A DNA stretch of 64,000 nucleotides. It comes from Paractinoplanes toevensis (GTDB lineage Bacteria > Actinomycetota > Actinomycetes > Mycobacteriales > Micromonosporaceae). This document shows, piece by piece, positions 27,854 to 36,031 of this stretch (positions within the stretch are counted from its first letter, which is position 1; each line of letters starts with the position of its first letter). The DNA is taken from NCBI RefSeq assembly GCF_018332695.1, contig NZ_BOQN01000066.1:1-64000 (forward strand), given 5' to 3'. Made by a program: the position numbers and the translations under genes. The notes under the pieces were generated by a model. That model had not been told where the DNA came from. It did not search any database and saw nothing but the letters and a program-made list of their open reading frames with translations.

Positions 27854-28515
27854 TAGCTCGCCAGCCGGTAACCGGCGCCGCGCACCGTTTCCAGGCGGTC
27901 GCGGCCGATCTTGCGACGCAGGTAGCCGACGTAGACCTCGACGGCGTTCGGCGCGGTCTCCACCGCGGCGTCCCACACGTGGTCGAGCAGCTCGATCTTG
28001 CTGACCACCTCGCCGGGGCGGCGGATCAGGTATTCCAGCAGGGCGAACTCCCGGGTGGTCAGCACCACCTCCTCGCCCGCGACGATGACCCGGCGCTCGG
28101 CCGGGTCGAGCTCGATCTCGCCGAAGGTGAGGATCGGCGGCCGCTCGTGGGCGCCGCGGCGCAGCAGCGCACGCAGCCGGGCCAGCAGCACGATGTAGGA
28201 GAACGGCTTGGTCAGGTAGTCGTCGGCGCCGCAGTCGAGGCCGTCGGCCTGGTCGTACTCACCGTCCTTGGCCGAGAGCATCAGCACCGGCACCCAGTTC
28301 CGTTCGGCCCGCAACTGGCGGACGATCCGGTAACCGCTCAGCCTGGGCAGCATCACATCCAGGATCATCGCGTCATAACCGCCGTGCCGGGCCATCTCGA
28401 GCCCGTCCTGGCCGTCGCCCGCCACGTCCACCGCGAAGCCCTCGGCCTGCAGACCGCGCTGCAACGCCGACGCCAGCCGCGCCTCATCCTCCACCACCAG
28501 CAACCGCACGCTCAT
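27853..28515 (-). CDS. OmpR/PhoB-type response regulator
   Basis: 220 residues. The receiver has the acidic pair ED near residues 9-11, phospho-acceptor Asp53 (ILDVMLP) and LTKPF. The winged-helix effector domain (TTREFALLEYLIRRPGEVVSKIELLDHVWD ... YVGYLRRKIGRDRLETVRGAGYRL) is complete. It is translationally coupled to the kinase. It is divergent from the LolA-fold lipoprotein-like gene 100 bp away, which is therefore a likely direct target. Confidence 0.95.
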   Translation of the reverse strand: MSVRLLVVEDEARLASALQRGLQAEGFAVDVAGDGQDGLEMARHGGYDAMILDVMLPRLSGYRIVRQLRAERNWVPVLMLSAKDGEYDQADGLDCGADDYLTKPFSYIVLLARLRALLRRGAHERPPILTFGEIELDPAERRVIVAGEEVVLTTREFALLEYLIRRPGEVVSKIELLDHVWDAAVETAPNAVEVYVGYLRRKIGRDRLETVRGAGYRLAS

Positions 28516-28615
28516 ACCTTTACATGCGGGGTGCCACCCTTAGGGGAAGCTCTCAGCGCTGTCACAGCGCCTACGCCGCACAGTTATGGGCAGAGAACAA
28601 CGGGAGGTGGACATC

Positions 28616-29713
28616 GTGTCCGTGTTCAGGTCCAGGCCGGCTCTGCGCTGGCTGGTTCCGTCGGCCGCAGCGGTCGTCGTCATCGGCGGCGGCGCGGCGG
28701 CAGGCACGATCGTCGCGAGCGCGGACCCGTCACTGCCGGAGCGCAGTGCGGCTCAGCTGCTCGTCGACGTGCAGAACGCCAAGGTCGACGGCTTGTCCGG
28801 AACCATCGTGGAGAGCGCCGACCTCGGTCTCGGTGCTCTCGGCAACCTCGCCCAGAGCAGCGGCGATCTCACCGCCCTGCTGGGCGGCAGCAACACCGCC
28901 CGGGTCTGGTACGCGGGTGAGACCAAGGCGCGCATCGCGCTGATCGGCACGCAGGGCGAAACCGACGTGATCCGGAACGGCTCGGACGTCTACGTGTGGA
29001 AGAGCACCGAGAAGAAGGCGAGCCACCTGACCATCCCGGCCGGTGCCGCCGACAAGCACGAACAGCTCAGCCAGGTGCCGTCGACACCGCAGGAGGCGGC
29101 CGACGCCGCGCTCGCGGCGATCGACCCGACCACCTCGGTGAGCACGACGGGCGCGGCGAAGGTGGCCGGGCGCGACGCGTACGAGCTGGTGCTGAGCCCG
29201 AAGGACACGGGATCGCTGATCGGCCAGGTGCGACTGGCCATCGACGCCGAGAAGCACATCCCGCTGCGGGTGGACGTCTACGCGAAGAACGCGACCAGCC
29301 CGGCCGTGCGGGTGGCGTTCCAGCAGATCAGTTTCGCGGTGCCGGACAACGAGCAGTTCGTGTTCAAGGCTCCGCCGGGCACCACGGTGACCGAGGGCAG
29401 CGTCGCCGACATCGAGAAGCAGCACCAGGCCGCCGCCGAGAAGGCCGCCGCCGAGAAGCCGAAGCTCTCCGAGGAGCCGAAGCTGGTCGGCAAGGGCTGG
29501 ACGACGATCGTCTCGGCGAAGCTGCCGAAGACCGACGGTTCGGCCGAGTCCTCGCAGGCCGCAGGCCTGGTCGGGATGCTGCCGGAGGTCAGCGGCAGCT
29601 GGGGTAAGGGCAACCTGTTCGCCGGCACCCTGTTCAGCGTGCTGGTGACCGACGACGGCCGGGTCTTCGCCGGCGCCGTCACCCCGGAGAAGCTGTACGA
29701 GGCCGCCGCCTAG
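28616..29713 (+). CDS. LolA-fold secreted or membrane-anchored protein
   Basis: 365 residues from the GTG at 28616, chosen because GGGAGG lies 8 nt before it; the ATG at 28586 has no such site. An N-terminal hydrophobic segment (WLVPSAAAVVVIGGGAAAGTIVASA) is followed by a LolA-like beta-sheet domain: AAQLLVDVQNAKVDGLSGTIVESADLG, then WKSTEKKASHL and FQQISFAVPDNEQFVFKAPPG. A Lys/Glu/Ala-rich insert and a C-terminal segment finish it. Such proteins in actinobacteria sit outside the membrane and may bind lipids or sense envelope state. Divergence from an OmpR system suggests control by it. Confidence 0.78.
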   Translation: MSVFRSRPALRWLVPSAAAVVVIGGGAAAGTIVASADPSLPERSAAQLLVDVQNAKVDGLSGTIVESADLGLGALGNLAQSSGDLTALLGGSNTARVWYAGETKARIALIGTQGETDVIRNGSDVYVWKSTEKKASHLTIPAGAADKHEQLSQVPSTPQEAADAALAAIDPTTSVSTTGAAKVAGRDAYELVLSPKDTGSLIGQVRLAIDAEKHIPLRVDVYAKNATSPAVRVAFQQISFAVPDNEQFVFKAPPGTTVTEGSVADIEKQHQAAAEKAAAEKPKLSEEPKLVGKGWTTIVSAKLPKTDGSAESSQAAGLVGMLPEVSGSWGKGNLFAGTLFSVLVTDDGRVFAGAVTPEKLYEAAA

Positions 29714-29719
29714 CAACAA

Positions 29720-29774
29720 AGTTCTAGAACTCTCCGCCGCGATGTGCAACACTGCGGCGGAGAGTTCTATAACT
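29720..29774. promoter_or_regulatory. Twin GntR-like operators upstream of trpB-trpA-gntR
   Basis: AGTTCTAGAACT (29720-29731) and AGTTCTATAACT (29763-29774) are palindromes, and they sit in two 21-bp arms that are inverse complements except for one base, separated by 13 bp. GTTCTAGAAC fits the GT-Nx-TA-Nx-AC form of GntR/HutC operators. The array ends 13 bp before the trpB ATG. The GntR protein at the end of the operon is the obvious ligand-controlled repressor. The same sequence could fold as a 21-bp RNA stem. Confidence 0.75.
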
Positions 29775-29787
29775 GTTGGAGGCGGCT

Positions 29788-30939
29788 ATGTCCCTCATGA
29801 CCGAGCCCGCCGGTGGTCGCTTCGGCGACTTCGGCGGGCGTTGCGTTCCCGAATCCCTGGTACCGGCCTGCGCGGCGGTGGCCGCCGCGTTCCGGGCCGC
29901 CTGGGCCGACAAGACCTTCCGGGACGAGCTCGACGACCTGCTGGCCGTCTACGCCGGCCGGCCCACTCCGCTCACCCCGGCGCAGAACCTGAGCGCTCAG
30001 CTGGGCATCTCGCTGTGGCTCAAGCGTGAGGACCTCGCCCACACCGGCAGCCACAAAATCAACAACGTGCTCGGCCAGGGGCTCCTCGCCCGCCGGATGG
30101 GCCGCACCCGGCTGATCGCCGAGACCGGCGCCGGCCAGCACGGCGTCGCCACCGCCACCGCGGCCGCCCTGCTCGGCCTGTCCGCGACGGTCTACATGGG
30201 CACCCGGGACATGGAGCGGCAGCGGCTCAACGTCCACCGGATGGAGATGCTCGGCGCCACCGTGGTGCCGGTGACCAGCGGCAGCCGCACCCTCAAGGAC
30301 GCCACCAACGAGGCCATGCGGGCCTGGGTGGCCGACACCGAGCAGGCCCATTTCCTGCTCGGCTCGGTCGGCGGTCCCCACCCGTACCCCTGGATGGTCC
30401 GGGAATTTCAGCGGGTGATCGGCAGCGAGGCCCGGCGGCAGGCGCCGGTCACGCCCGACGTGGTGGTGGCCTGCGTGGGCGGCGGCTCCAACGCGGCCGG
30501 CACGTTCGCCGGCTTCGTCGACACGCCGGCCCGGCTGGTCGGGGTCGAGGCGGCCGGCGGCGCGGCGATGACGAACGGCGCTCCCGGAGTGGTCCACGGC
30601 GCCCGCTCGATGGTGCTGCAGGACGAGGAGGGCCAGGTGGCCGAGGCCGAGTCGATCGCGGCCGGGCTGGACTACCCCGGCGTCGGCCCAGAGCACGCCT
30701 ACCTCGGTGCGGTCGGCCGCTCGGAGTACCGCACGGTCACCGACGACGAGGTGGTCGCGGCGGTACGGCGGCTGGCCCGCACCGAGGGCATCATCTGCGC
30801 CCTCGAGTCGGCCCACGCGGTGGCCTGGGTGCTGCGCGCGGCCGGCACGGCCGACCTGCCGGCCGGCTCCGCCGTCCTGCTGACGCTGTCCGGCCGCGGC
30901 GACAAGGACATGCACACCCTGATCGGAGGTACGGCGTGA
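29788..30939 (+). CDS. trpB: Tryptophan synthase beta chain
   Basis: 383 residues from the ATG with TTGGAGG upstream. Classical TrpB features are FGDFGGRCVPESL at the N-terminus, HTGSHKINN with the PLP lysine, ETGAGQHGVATATAAALLG, the phosphate loop GGGSNAAGTF and a final SGRGDKDMHTL. It condenses indole and serine to tryptophan with TrpA. The usual trp genes (trpE, trpC, trpD) are absent here, and the downstream GntR is unusual, so this may be a second, specialised copy. One difference from most TrpB is Arg-Cys-Val-Pro in place of the usual Gly-x-Tyr-Val-Pro. Confidence 0.95.
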   Translation: MSLMTEPAGGRFGDFGGRCVPESLVPACAAVAAAFRAAWADKTFRDELDDLLAVYAGRPTPLTPAQNLSAQLGISLWLKREDLAHTGSHKINNVLGQGLLARRMGRTRLIAETGAGQHGVATATAAALLGLSATVYMGTRDMERQRLNVHRMEMLGATVVPVTSGSRTLKDATNEAMRAWVADTEQAHFLLGSVGGPHPYPWMVREFQRVIGSEARRQAPVTPDVVVACVGGGSNAAGTFAGFVDTPARLVGVEAAGGAAMTNGAPGVVHGARSMVLQDEEGQVAEAESIAAGLDYPGVGPEHAYLGAVGRSEYRTVTDDEVVAAVRRLARTEGIICALESAHAVAWVLRAAGTADLPAGSAVLLTLSGRGDKDMHTLIGGTA

Positions 30940-31697
30940 CCACCTCACTGCTCCCCCGGGTCGTCCACGGCCGCAAGGCACTCGTCCCCTACGTCACCGG
31001 CGGGATCACCGCCGGCTGGACCGACTACCTGCTCGCCGCCGAGGCGGCCGGGGCGGACGCGATCGAGATCGGGCTGCCGTTCTCCGATCCGATGCTGGAC
31101 GGGCCCACCATCCAGGAGGCCTCCGACCGGGCCCTGGCCCGGGGCGCCACGGTGGCGTCGATCCTGGCCGACCTGTCCGCGGTCACGGTGGGCGTCCCGC
31201 TGGTCGTCATGACGTACGCCAATCTGGTCATGCGGGCCGGACCGACAGTCTTCTGCGCACGCCTCGCCGAGGCCGGCGTCGCCGGCCTGCTGGTCTCCGA
31301 CCTGCCGGTCGACGAGGTCGCCGAGGTCGAACTGGCCGCCGCCGAGGCCGGGCTCGCGCTGATCCTGCTGGTCGCGCCGGTCACCACCGACGAGCGGCTG
31401 GCCGAGATCGCCCGGCGGGCGAGCGGCTACCTCTACGCGGTCAGCGTGATGGGCACGACCGGCGAACGGGCCGGCCTCGCCGACTCCGCCGGCGTCCTCG
31501 CGGCGCGGGTCAGGGCGGCCAGCGACCTCCCGGTGCTGCTCGGCTTCGGCATCTCGGGCCCGGCCCAGGCCGCCGCGGCCGGGCGGGTCGCCGACGGCGT
31601 GGTGGTCGGTGCGGCCCTGATGCGCAGGATTCTCGACGGTGCCACACCGGACGAACTGGCGGTGGACATCGCCGCGTTGCGGTCGGCGCTCGGCTAG
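30936..31697 (+). CDS. trpA: Tryptophan synthase alpha chain
   Basis: 253 residues from a GTG overlapping the trpB stop (GTGA). The catalytic Glu is in DAIEIGLPFSDPMLDGPTIQEA (Glu near 47, Asp near 58), with LVSDLPVDEV and GFGISGPAQAAA later in the barrel. It cleaves indole-3-glycerol phosphate to indole, channelled to TrpB. Translational coupling gives the 1:1 ratio needed for the alpha2-beta2 complex. It ends 64 bp before the gntR gene with a hairpin in between. Confidence 0.95.
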   Translation: MTTSLLPRVVHGRKALVPYVTGGITAGWTDYLLAAEAAGADAIEIGLPFSDPMLDGPTIQEASDRALARGATVASILADLSAVTVGVPLVVMTYANLVMRAGPTVFCARLAEAGVAGLLVSDLPVDEVAEVELAAAEAGLALILLVAPVTTDERLAEIARRASGYLYAVSVMGTTGERAGLADSAGVLAARVRAASDLPVLLGFGISGPAQAAAAGRVADGVVVGAALMRRILDGATPDELAVDIAALRSALG

Positions 31698-31700
31698 GGT

Positions 31701-31734
31701 TCTGGCTCGCGGACCGCCACCTCCGCGAGCCAGA
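31701..31734 (+). terminator. Perfect hairpin between trpA and gntR
   Basis: TCTGGCTCGCGGA and TCCGCGAGCCAGA form a 13-bp perfect stem with an 8-nt loop starting 3 bp after the trpA stop. It may terminate trpBA transcripts or lower gntR expression relative to trpBA. Confidence 0.7.
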
Positions 31735-31761
31735 TCCGCCGTCCTGGAGGAACCGCCCACC

Positions 31762-32490
31762 GTGCCGCGCACGCCGAAATACCAGTCCATCGTCGCCGAC
31801 CTGGCCACCAAGATCCGGGGCGGGGAGTTGCCGCCCGGCTCAGCGCTGCCGCCGCAGAAGGTGCTCTGCACCGACTACGGGGTCACCCTGGCCACCCTGC
31901 GGCAGGCGCTGCGGCAACTGCAGGACGAAGGGCTGCTCTCCCAGCAGGCCGGGCGGGGCACGTTCGTGGCCGAACCGAAGGCCGCGTACCGCCTGGACTC
32001 GCTGCGCGGGTTCGCCGAGGACCTGCGGGCGCAGGGACAGACGGTGAGCACCCAGATCCTCGGCCAGGACCTGCGCGAGCCGCCGGCCTGGGTGTCGGCC
32101 CGGCTCGGCGATCTCGCGCAGGCGCTGCGGCTGGAACGGCTGCGGTTGGTGGCCGGCCGCCCCGCGGTCCACCAGGAGTCCTGGATCGCCGACACCGGCC
32201 TGTCCGGCGCCGACCTCAGCGGCACGTCCCTCTACGCGGCGCTCGCCGATCGCGGGGTGGCGGTGCACCGGGCCGCCGAGACGGTGCAGCCGGGAGCGCT
32301 CACCGACGCCACCGCCGAACTGCTCAAGCAGCCGGTCGGCACGCCGGCCTTCGTCTCCGACCGGGTCACCTACGGGCTCGACGACACTCCCCTGGTCTTC
32401 GACCGGGCCACCATCCTCGGCACGGTCATGGAGATCCGCATCGAGCGCACCCTGTCCGGCCTGTCGGTCCAGTGGAGTCGCCGGGACTGA
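31762..32490 (+). CDS. GntR/HutC-family regulator
   Basis: 242 residues from a GTG with CTGGAGG upstream. The N-terminal winged helix (YQSIVADLATKIRGGELPPGSALPPQKVLCTDYGVTLATLRQALRQLQDEGLLSQQAGRGTFVA) is followed by a UTRA ligand domain (from about residue 90: LRGFAEDLRAQGQTVSTQIL, with the final VFDRATILGTVMEIRIERTL). UTRA regulators bind sugars, amino acids or related small molecules. It closes the trpB-trpA operon and likely represses that promoter through the twin palindromes. The effector could be indole, tryptophan or a derived metabolite; this is inference. Confidence 0.88.
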   Translation: MPRTPKYQSIVADLATKIRGGELPPGSALPPQKVLCTDYGVTLATLRQALRQLQDEGLLSQQAGRGTFVAEPKAAYRLDSLRGFAEDLRAQGQTVSTQILGQDLREPPAWVSARLGDLAQALRLERLRLVAGRPAVHQESWIADTGLSGADLSGTSLYAALADRGVAVHRAAETVQPGALTDATAELLKQPVGTPAFVSDRVTYGLDDTPLVFDRATILGTVMEIRIERTLSGLSVQWSRRD

Positions 32491-32550
32491 ACCATCCGTC
32501 TCCGCCGCCGCGCCGAACCCATGCCGGCGTGAACCGCGCCACTCGGGTTG

Positions 32551-32567
32551 TTGCCAGATCATGGCAA
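32551..32567. promoter_or_regulatory. Nur-like nickel-responsive operator upstream of the nickel permease
   Basis: TTGCCA-GATCA-TGGCAA is an exact 6-5-6 dyad, 28 bp before the start of the permease. Nur, the nickel-binding Fur-family repressor of Streptomyces, recognises tTGCaa-N5-ttGCAA. The spacing and TTGC/GCAA ends match. Function at a nickel transporter makes the reading stronger. Confidence 0.65.
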
Positions 32568-32595
32568 CAGCAAGACTGCTGACGTGGGGGTACCG

Positions 32596-33669
32596 GTGAG
32601 AGACGTTCGAAGCCTGGGCGGAATGACAGCGTTCGTGCTGCTCCTGCACGTGATCGGCTTCGGCCTGCTGTTCCTGGTGGTCGTCCCGGCGCACTACCAG
32701 GTGGGTGCGGCCGGTGCCTACGGCGTCGGCCTGGGCGTCACGGCGTACACCCTGGGCATGCGCCACGCGTTCGACGCCGACCACATCGCCGCCATCGACA
32801 ACACCACCCGCAAACTGATGGGCGGCGAACGCCGTCCGCTGTCCGTCGGCTTCTGGTTCTCGCTCGGCCATTCCAGTGTGGTGTTCGCGCTGTGCCTGCT
32901 GCTCGGCCTGGGCGTACGCTCGCTGGCCGGCCAGGTGGAGAGCGACTCGTCGCGGCTGCAGCAGATCACCGGCGTGATCGGCGTCAGTGTCTCCGGGGTC
33001 TTCCTCTACATCATCGGGATCATCAACCTGGTGCTGCTGGTCGGCATCTGGAAGGTGTTCCGCCGGATGCGCCAGGGCGACTTCGACGAGGCGCAGCTCG
33101 AGCAGCACCTGAACAACCGCGGCTTCCTCAACCGCATCCTGTCCCGGGCCACCGGCACGGTGACCAGACCGTGGCAGATGTACCCCATCGGCCTGCTGTT
33201 CGGCCTCGGCTTCGACACCGCCACCGAGATCTCCCTGCTGGTCCTGGCGGGCGGCGCGGCCGCGTTCGCCCTGCCCTGGTACGCGGTGCTGACCCTGCCG
33301 ATCCTGTTCGCGGCCGGGATGAGCCTGCTCGACACCATCGACGGCGTCTTCATGAACTACGCGTACGGCTGGGCCTTCGCCAAGCCGGTCCGCAAGGTCT
33401 ACTACAACCTGACCATCACCGGCCTCTCGGTCGCGGTGGCCCTGGTCATCGGCACGATCGAACTCGACTCGATCCTCATCGACAAGCTCGGCATCACCTC
33501 CGGCCCGCTCGCCGCGATCGGCCGCCTCGACCTCAACTACGTCGGCTTCGTGATCGTCGGCCTGTTCGTGGCGACCTGGGCGGTGGCCCTGCTGGTGTGG
33601 CGCTTCGCCCGCATCGAGGAGCGCTTCCCGGAGGTCACGAGCGCAAGCGCCGGCGCACCGCCTCGATAG
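32596..33669 (+). CDS. Nickel/cobalt permease (NiCoT, HoxN/NixA family)
   Basis: 357 residues from a GTG close behind a GGGGG stretch. The NiCoT signature RHAFDADHIAAIDNTTRKLM (HX4DH) is in the second membrane helix, followed by LGHSSVVFALCLLLGLG and LGFDTATEISLLVL. Eight membrane segments are discernible. It imports Ni2+ and/or Co2+ with high affinity in exchange for the membrane potential. A Nur-like box precedes it, so nickel repression is expected. No nickel enzyme gene is in the window. Its 3' end overlaps the convergent phosphatase by 35 bp. Confidence 0.93.
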   Translation: MRDVRSLGGMTAFVLLLHVIGFGLLFLVVVPAHYQVGAAGAYGVGLGVTAYTLGMRHAFDADHIAAIDNTTRKLMGGERRPLSVGFWFSLGHSSVVFALCLLLGLGVRSLAGQVESDSSRLQQITGVIGVSVSGVFLYIIGIINLVLLVGIWKVFRRMRQGDFDEAQLEQHLNNRGFLNRILSRATGTVTRPWQMYPIGLLFGLGFDTATEISLLVLAGGAAAFALPWYAVLTLPILFAAGMSLLDTIDGVFMNYAYGWAFAKPVRKVYYNLTITGLSVAVALVIGTIELDSILIDKLGITSGPLAAIGRLDLNYVGFVIVGLFVATWAVALLVWRFARIEERFPEVTSASAGAPPR

Positions 33670-34282
33670 CCCGGGCCGGCACGCCGATCTGGCGCAGGTA
33701 GGGCTCGGCGCCGCCGTAGAGCACGTCGACGTGGGTGAGCGTGCGGGCCATCGCGGCCGGGGACGTCTCCGGGCTGCGGCCGTAGTCGGCGACGATCGCC
33801 TCCGGGGTCACCCGGGCCACGGCCAGCGCCAGCGCGATCAGGCCGCCGGTGCGGTCGCGGCCGCCGTGGCAGTGGATCAGGACGCCGCCGCCCTGCGGCG
33901 CCGTCGCCAGGGCGGAGAAGGCCCGGGCGATGCGGTCACCGTTGTGATCGAGCATCGGACCGTACGTGTCGTGCGGCGGATCGTAGGACAGCACGTCCTC
34001 GAGCAGCGGCACGTGCAGGTAGAGCGGATCGCCGGCGAACGGGCTCGGGTGCCGTTCGCACTCCCAGGGCCAGCGCAGGTCGAGGATGCGGGTGATGCCG
34101 GCCGCCCGGATCGCCGCGATGCCGGCCGGGGTCAGCCGGAAGAGGCCGTCGGCGCGGAAGAGCACCCCCGAGCGGGTGACCCCACCGTCCACCGTGGGGA
34201 GTCCGCCCAGGTCGCGGGCGTTTCGGCAGTCGGGCCAGTTCAGCGCCGTCGTCTTCCGGTCGGTCGTGTCGTCGGGTCTCAT
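33635..34282 (-). CDS. Tyrosine-specific protein phosphatase (IphP/PtpB-like)
   Basis: 215 residues. The P-loop is HCHGGRDRTG (Cys-x5-Arg, Cys near residue 141). The N-terminus has NARDLGGLPTVDGGVTRSGVLFRADGLFRLTPAG, the usual opening of this family. These phosphatases act on phosphotyrosine and sometimes phosphoinositides, and some are secreted, but no signal peptide is seen here. It is transcribed alone. Targets are unknown. Confidence 0.9.
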   Translation of the reverse strand: MRPDDTTDRKTTALNWPDCRNARDLGGLPTVDGGVTRSGVLFRADGLFRLTPAGIAAIRAAGITRILDLRWPWECERHPSPFAGDPLYLHVPLLEDVLSYDPPHDTYGPMLDHNGDRIARAFSALATAPQGGGVLIHCHGGRDRTGGLIALALAVARVTPEAIVADYGRSPETSPAAMARTLTHVDVLYGGAEPYLRQIGVPARAIEAVRRRLRS

Positions 34283-34346
34283 CGGGCCACCCGCCTTCCG
34301 GCTCCAGTGACGACAGGTTACCGAATGAGTGACGGCTACTTGCTAA

Positions 34347-34361
34347 TGGGAATCGTTTCCA
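34347..34361. promoter_or_regulatory. Zur-box-like dyad upstream of the SCO5389-like gene
   Basis: TGGGAATCGTTTCCA agrees at 12 of 15 positions with the Streptomyces-type Zur site TGAAAATCGTTTTCA, and keeps the dyad TGGNAA-N3-TTNCCA. It is 48 bp before the ATG at 34409, in a place suitable for a promoter operator. Zinc regulation of that gene is not known to me, so this is a motif-level call. Confidence 0.4.
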
Positions 34362-34408
34362 ACAAGATGGTTCCTGCACGGCTTTATGACTGAATTGAGA
34401 GGAAACCC

Positions 34409-34801
34409 ATGTCGCTCAACGTCTCCCCCGACCTGCTGTCCATCGCCGAGCGCGGCGACGTCTCCGACGCCGAGTTCGTGGCCTGCGTGCGCGAGTCCCT
34501 GCCGTACGCGTGGGAGGTCGTCAGCACGGTGATGACCGACCTGCGCTCCGGCGGCGCCGAGTTCGCCGACCACGAGGTGCCCCCGCCGAGCGAGGCCGAG
34601 CGCGGCCAGCTGCTGCGCGCCCTGGCCAGCGACGCGATCCGCGGCGGCCTCGAGCGTCACTTCGGCGCCAAGCTGGCCTTCCAGAACTGCCACCGGGTGG
34701 CGGCGTTCTCGTTCAACGCCGTGGGCAGCGACCGCTACCAGGCGTTCGTGTCGCCGCGCGGCCAGCTGCTCAACCAGTCCCCGGAACTGCGTAACTGCTG
34801 A
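34409..34801 (+). CDS. SCO5389-family protein
   Basis: 130 residues beginning MSLNVSPDLLSIAERGDVSDAEFVACVRESLPYAWEV, the conserved pattern of this actinobacterial family (reference name SCO5389), and ending QLLNQSPELRNC. GAGAGGAAA precedes the ATG. There are three Cys residues and no membrane span. Function is unknown. A Zur-like dyad in its promoter is the only regulatory clue. Confidence 0.85.
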   Translation: MSLNVSPDLLSIAERGDVSDAEFVACVRESLPYAWEVVSTVMTDLRSGGAEFADHEVPPPSEAERGQLLRALASDAIRGGLERHFGAKLAFQNCHRVAAFSFNAVGSDRYQAFVSPRGQLLNQSPELRNC

Positions 34802-34854
34802 CCTGAATCGCGCTGCCCGGCTCCGCACCTGGCCGGGCAGCGTCAGCGGTTACA

Positions 34855-35994
34855 TCAGTGGGGTTTGGGGGTGTCGGACCAGGCCTCGCGGAGGTCCTTC
34901 TTGGTGGTTCGCCACCAGTCGCGGAACTCGCCGGCCAGGTCGCGGAACGCCTGCCGGTAGCCGGGGTCGTCGAAGCCGGCGGCCAGCAGCTCCAGCCAGC
35001 TCAACCCCCACAGCACCGGCGCGAGCAGCAGAGCGGCCAGCGCACCCACCCACCACCCGGTGACGGCATGGGCCAGCAGGAACACGACCGCGACAGCCAC
35101 CACGGCGAGGCCCGCGATATTGGCGCGGCGCATCAGCGGTGGCAGCAGCGGCAGGCACCGCCACGGCAACCGGCCGGCCGGCAGCAGCACCCGCGCCGCG
35201 AAACCGGTGAGGACGGCGGCGAGAACCACGGACAGGATGCGGGCGAACGTCACCGCGTGCGCCCACCAGTGCCCGGTGACCAGGCACGCGCAGACCAGCA
35301 GCGCGCCGACGGCCAAGCCGCGCCGCAGGCCGCTGAGCACGCCCCGGATCGGCCAGGTCATCGAGATCAGGTCGGGGCGGGCCGGGTTGTCCCGGGCGAC
35401 GTCGCGCAGCCCGCGCATCGACCGGCGCACGTTCAGGCGTTCGGCGTCGAGCATGGCGATGAGCCAACGGCCGTACGCGTTCTCCGGATCTATCGCCAGA
35501 GCGGCCTGGGCCGCGGTCGTGGCGGCCTCCCGGTGGCCCGCGTCGCGTTCCACGTCGGCCACCGTCAGCAGTGCCTCCACCGAGCGCGGCGCCATCGACA
35601 GGCCGCGCGCGGCGACCCGCCGGGCCTGCTCGTAGTCGCGGGCCGAGGCCAGCGCGCGGGCCAGCACGAGATGCCCGGCCGGATCCTGCGGCGCCAGCCG
35701 GACCGCCTCGGACGCGGCCTCGACCGCCTCCCGCGAACGAATCAGCAGGAGCAGGCATTCGGCCCGCTCGGCGTGGGCGTCGGAAGAGTGCGGCGCCGCC
35801 TCGATCGCGGCGGTCACGGCGGCCAGGGCCGGCGCGTACTCCCGGCGCAGGCGCAGGACCGACGCGAGCAGCGTCAGCAGCCGCCCGTCCTGCGGGGCGG
35901 CGGCCAGGCCACCGCGGGCGATCCGCTCGGCCTCCTCATACCGGCCGACCTGAGCAAGCCGCTGCGCCTGCCAGTAGGCGTCGTCCAGCGTCAT
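34855..35994 (-). CDS. TPR-repeat membrane protein
   Basis: 379 residues. Five to six tetratricopeptide repeats fill the first 190 residues (for example GRYEEAERIARGGLAAAPQDGRLLTLLASVL and DYEQARRVAARGLSMAPRSVEALLTVADV). Then come four hydrophobic segments (GLAVGALLVCACLVTGHWWAH, ILSVVLAAVLTGFAARVLL, AGLAVVAVAVVFLLAHAV, LAALLLAPVLWGLSW). A basic cytoplasmic tail ends it. It lies directly behind the AAA+ ATPase gene on the same strand (gap 37 bp), and both have N-terminal TPR, so they likely share a partner protein or form one complex. Confidence 0.8.
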   Translation of the reverse strand: MTLDDAYWQAQRLAQVGRYEEAERIARGGLAAAPQDGRLLTLLASVLRLRREYAPALAAVTAAIEAAPHSSDAHAERAECLLLLIRSREAVEAASEAVRLAPQDPAGHLVLARALASARDYEQARRVAARGLSMAPRSVEALLTVADVERDAGHREAATTAAQAALAIDPENAYGRWLIAMLDAERLNVRRSMRGLRDVARDNPARPDLISMTWPIRGVLSGLRRGLAVGALLVCACLVTGHWWAHAVTFARILSVVLAAVLTGFAARVLLPAGRLPWRCLPLLPPLMRRANIAGLAVVAVAVVFLLAHAVTGWWVGALAALLLAPVLWGLSWLELLAAGFDDPGYRQAFRDLAGEFRDWWRTTKKDLREAWSDTPKPH

Positions 35995-36031
35995 CGGCCG
36001 GCCCGCCGGGGAGCGGCCTCGTCGACCGGGT

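Noticed and set aside
29720..29774. The mirrored arms before trpB as a simple terminator of the upstream LolA-fold gene
   Set aside because: No T-run follows, the arms carry GntR-type half-sites, and a GntR gene ends the operon. A double role cannot be excluded.
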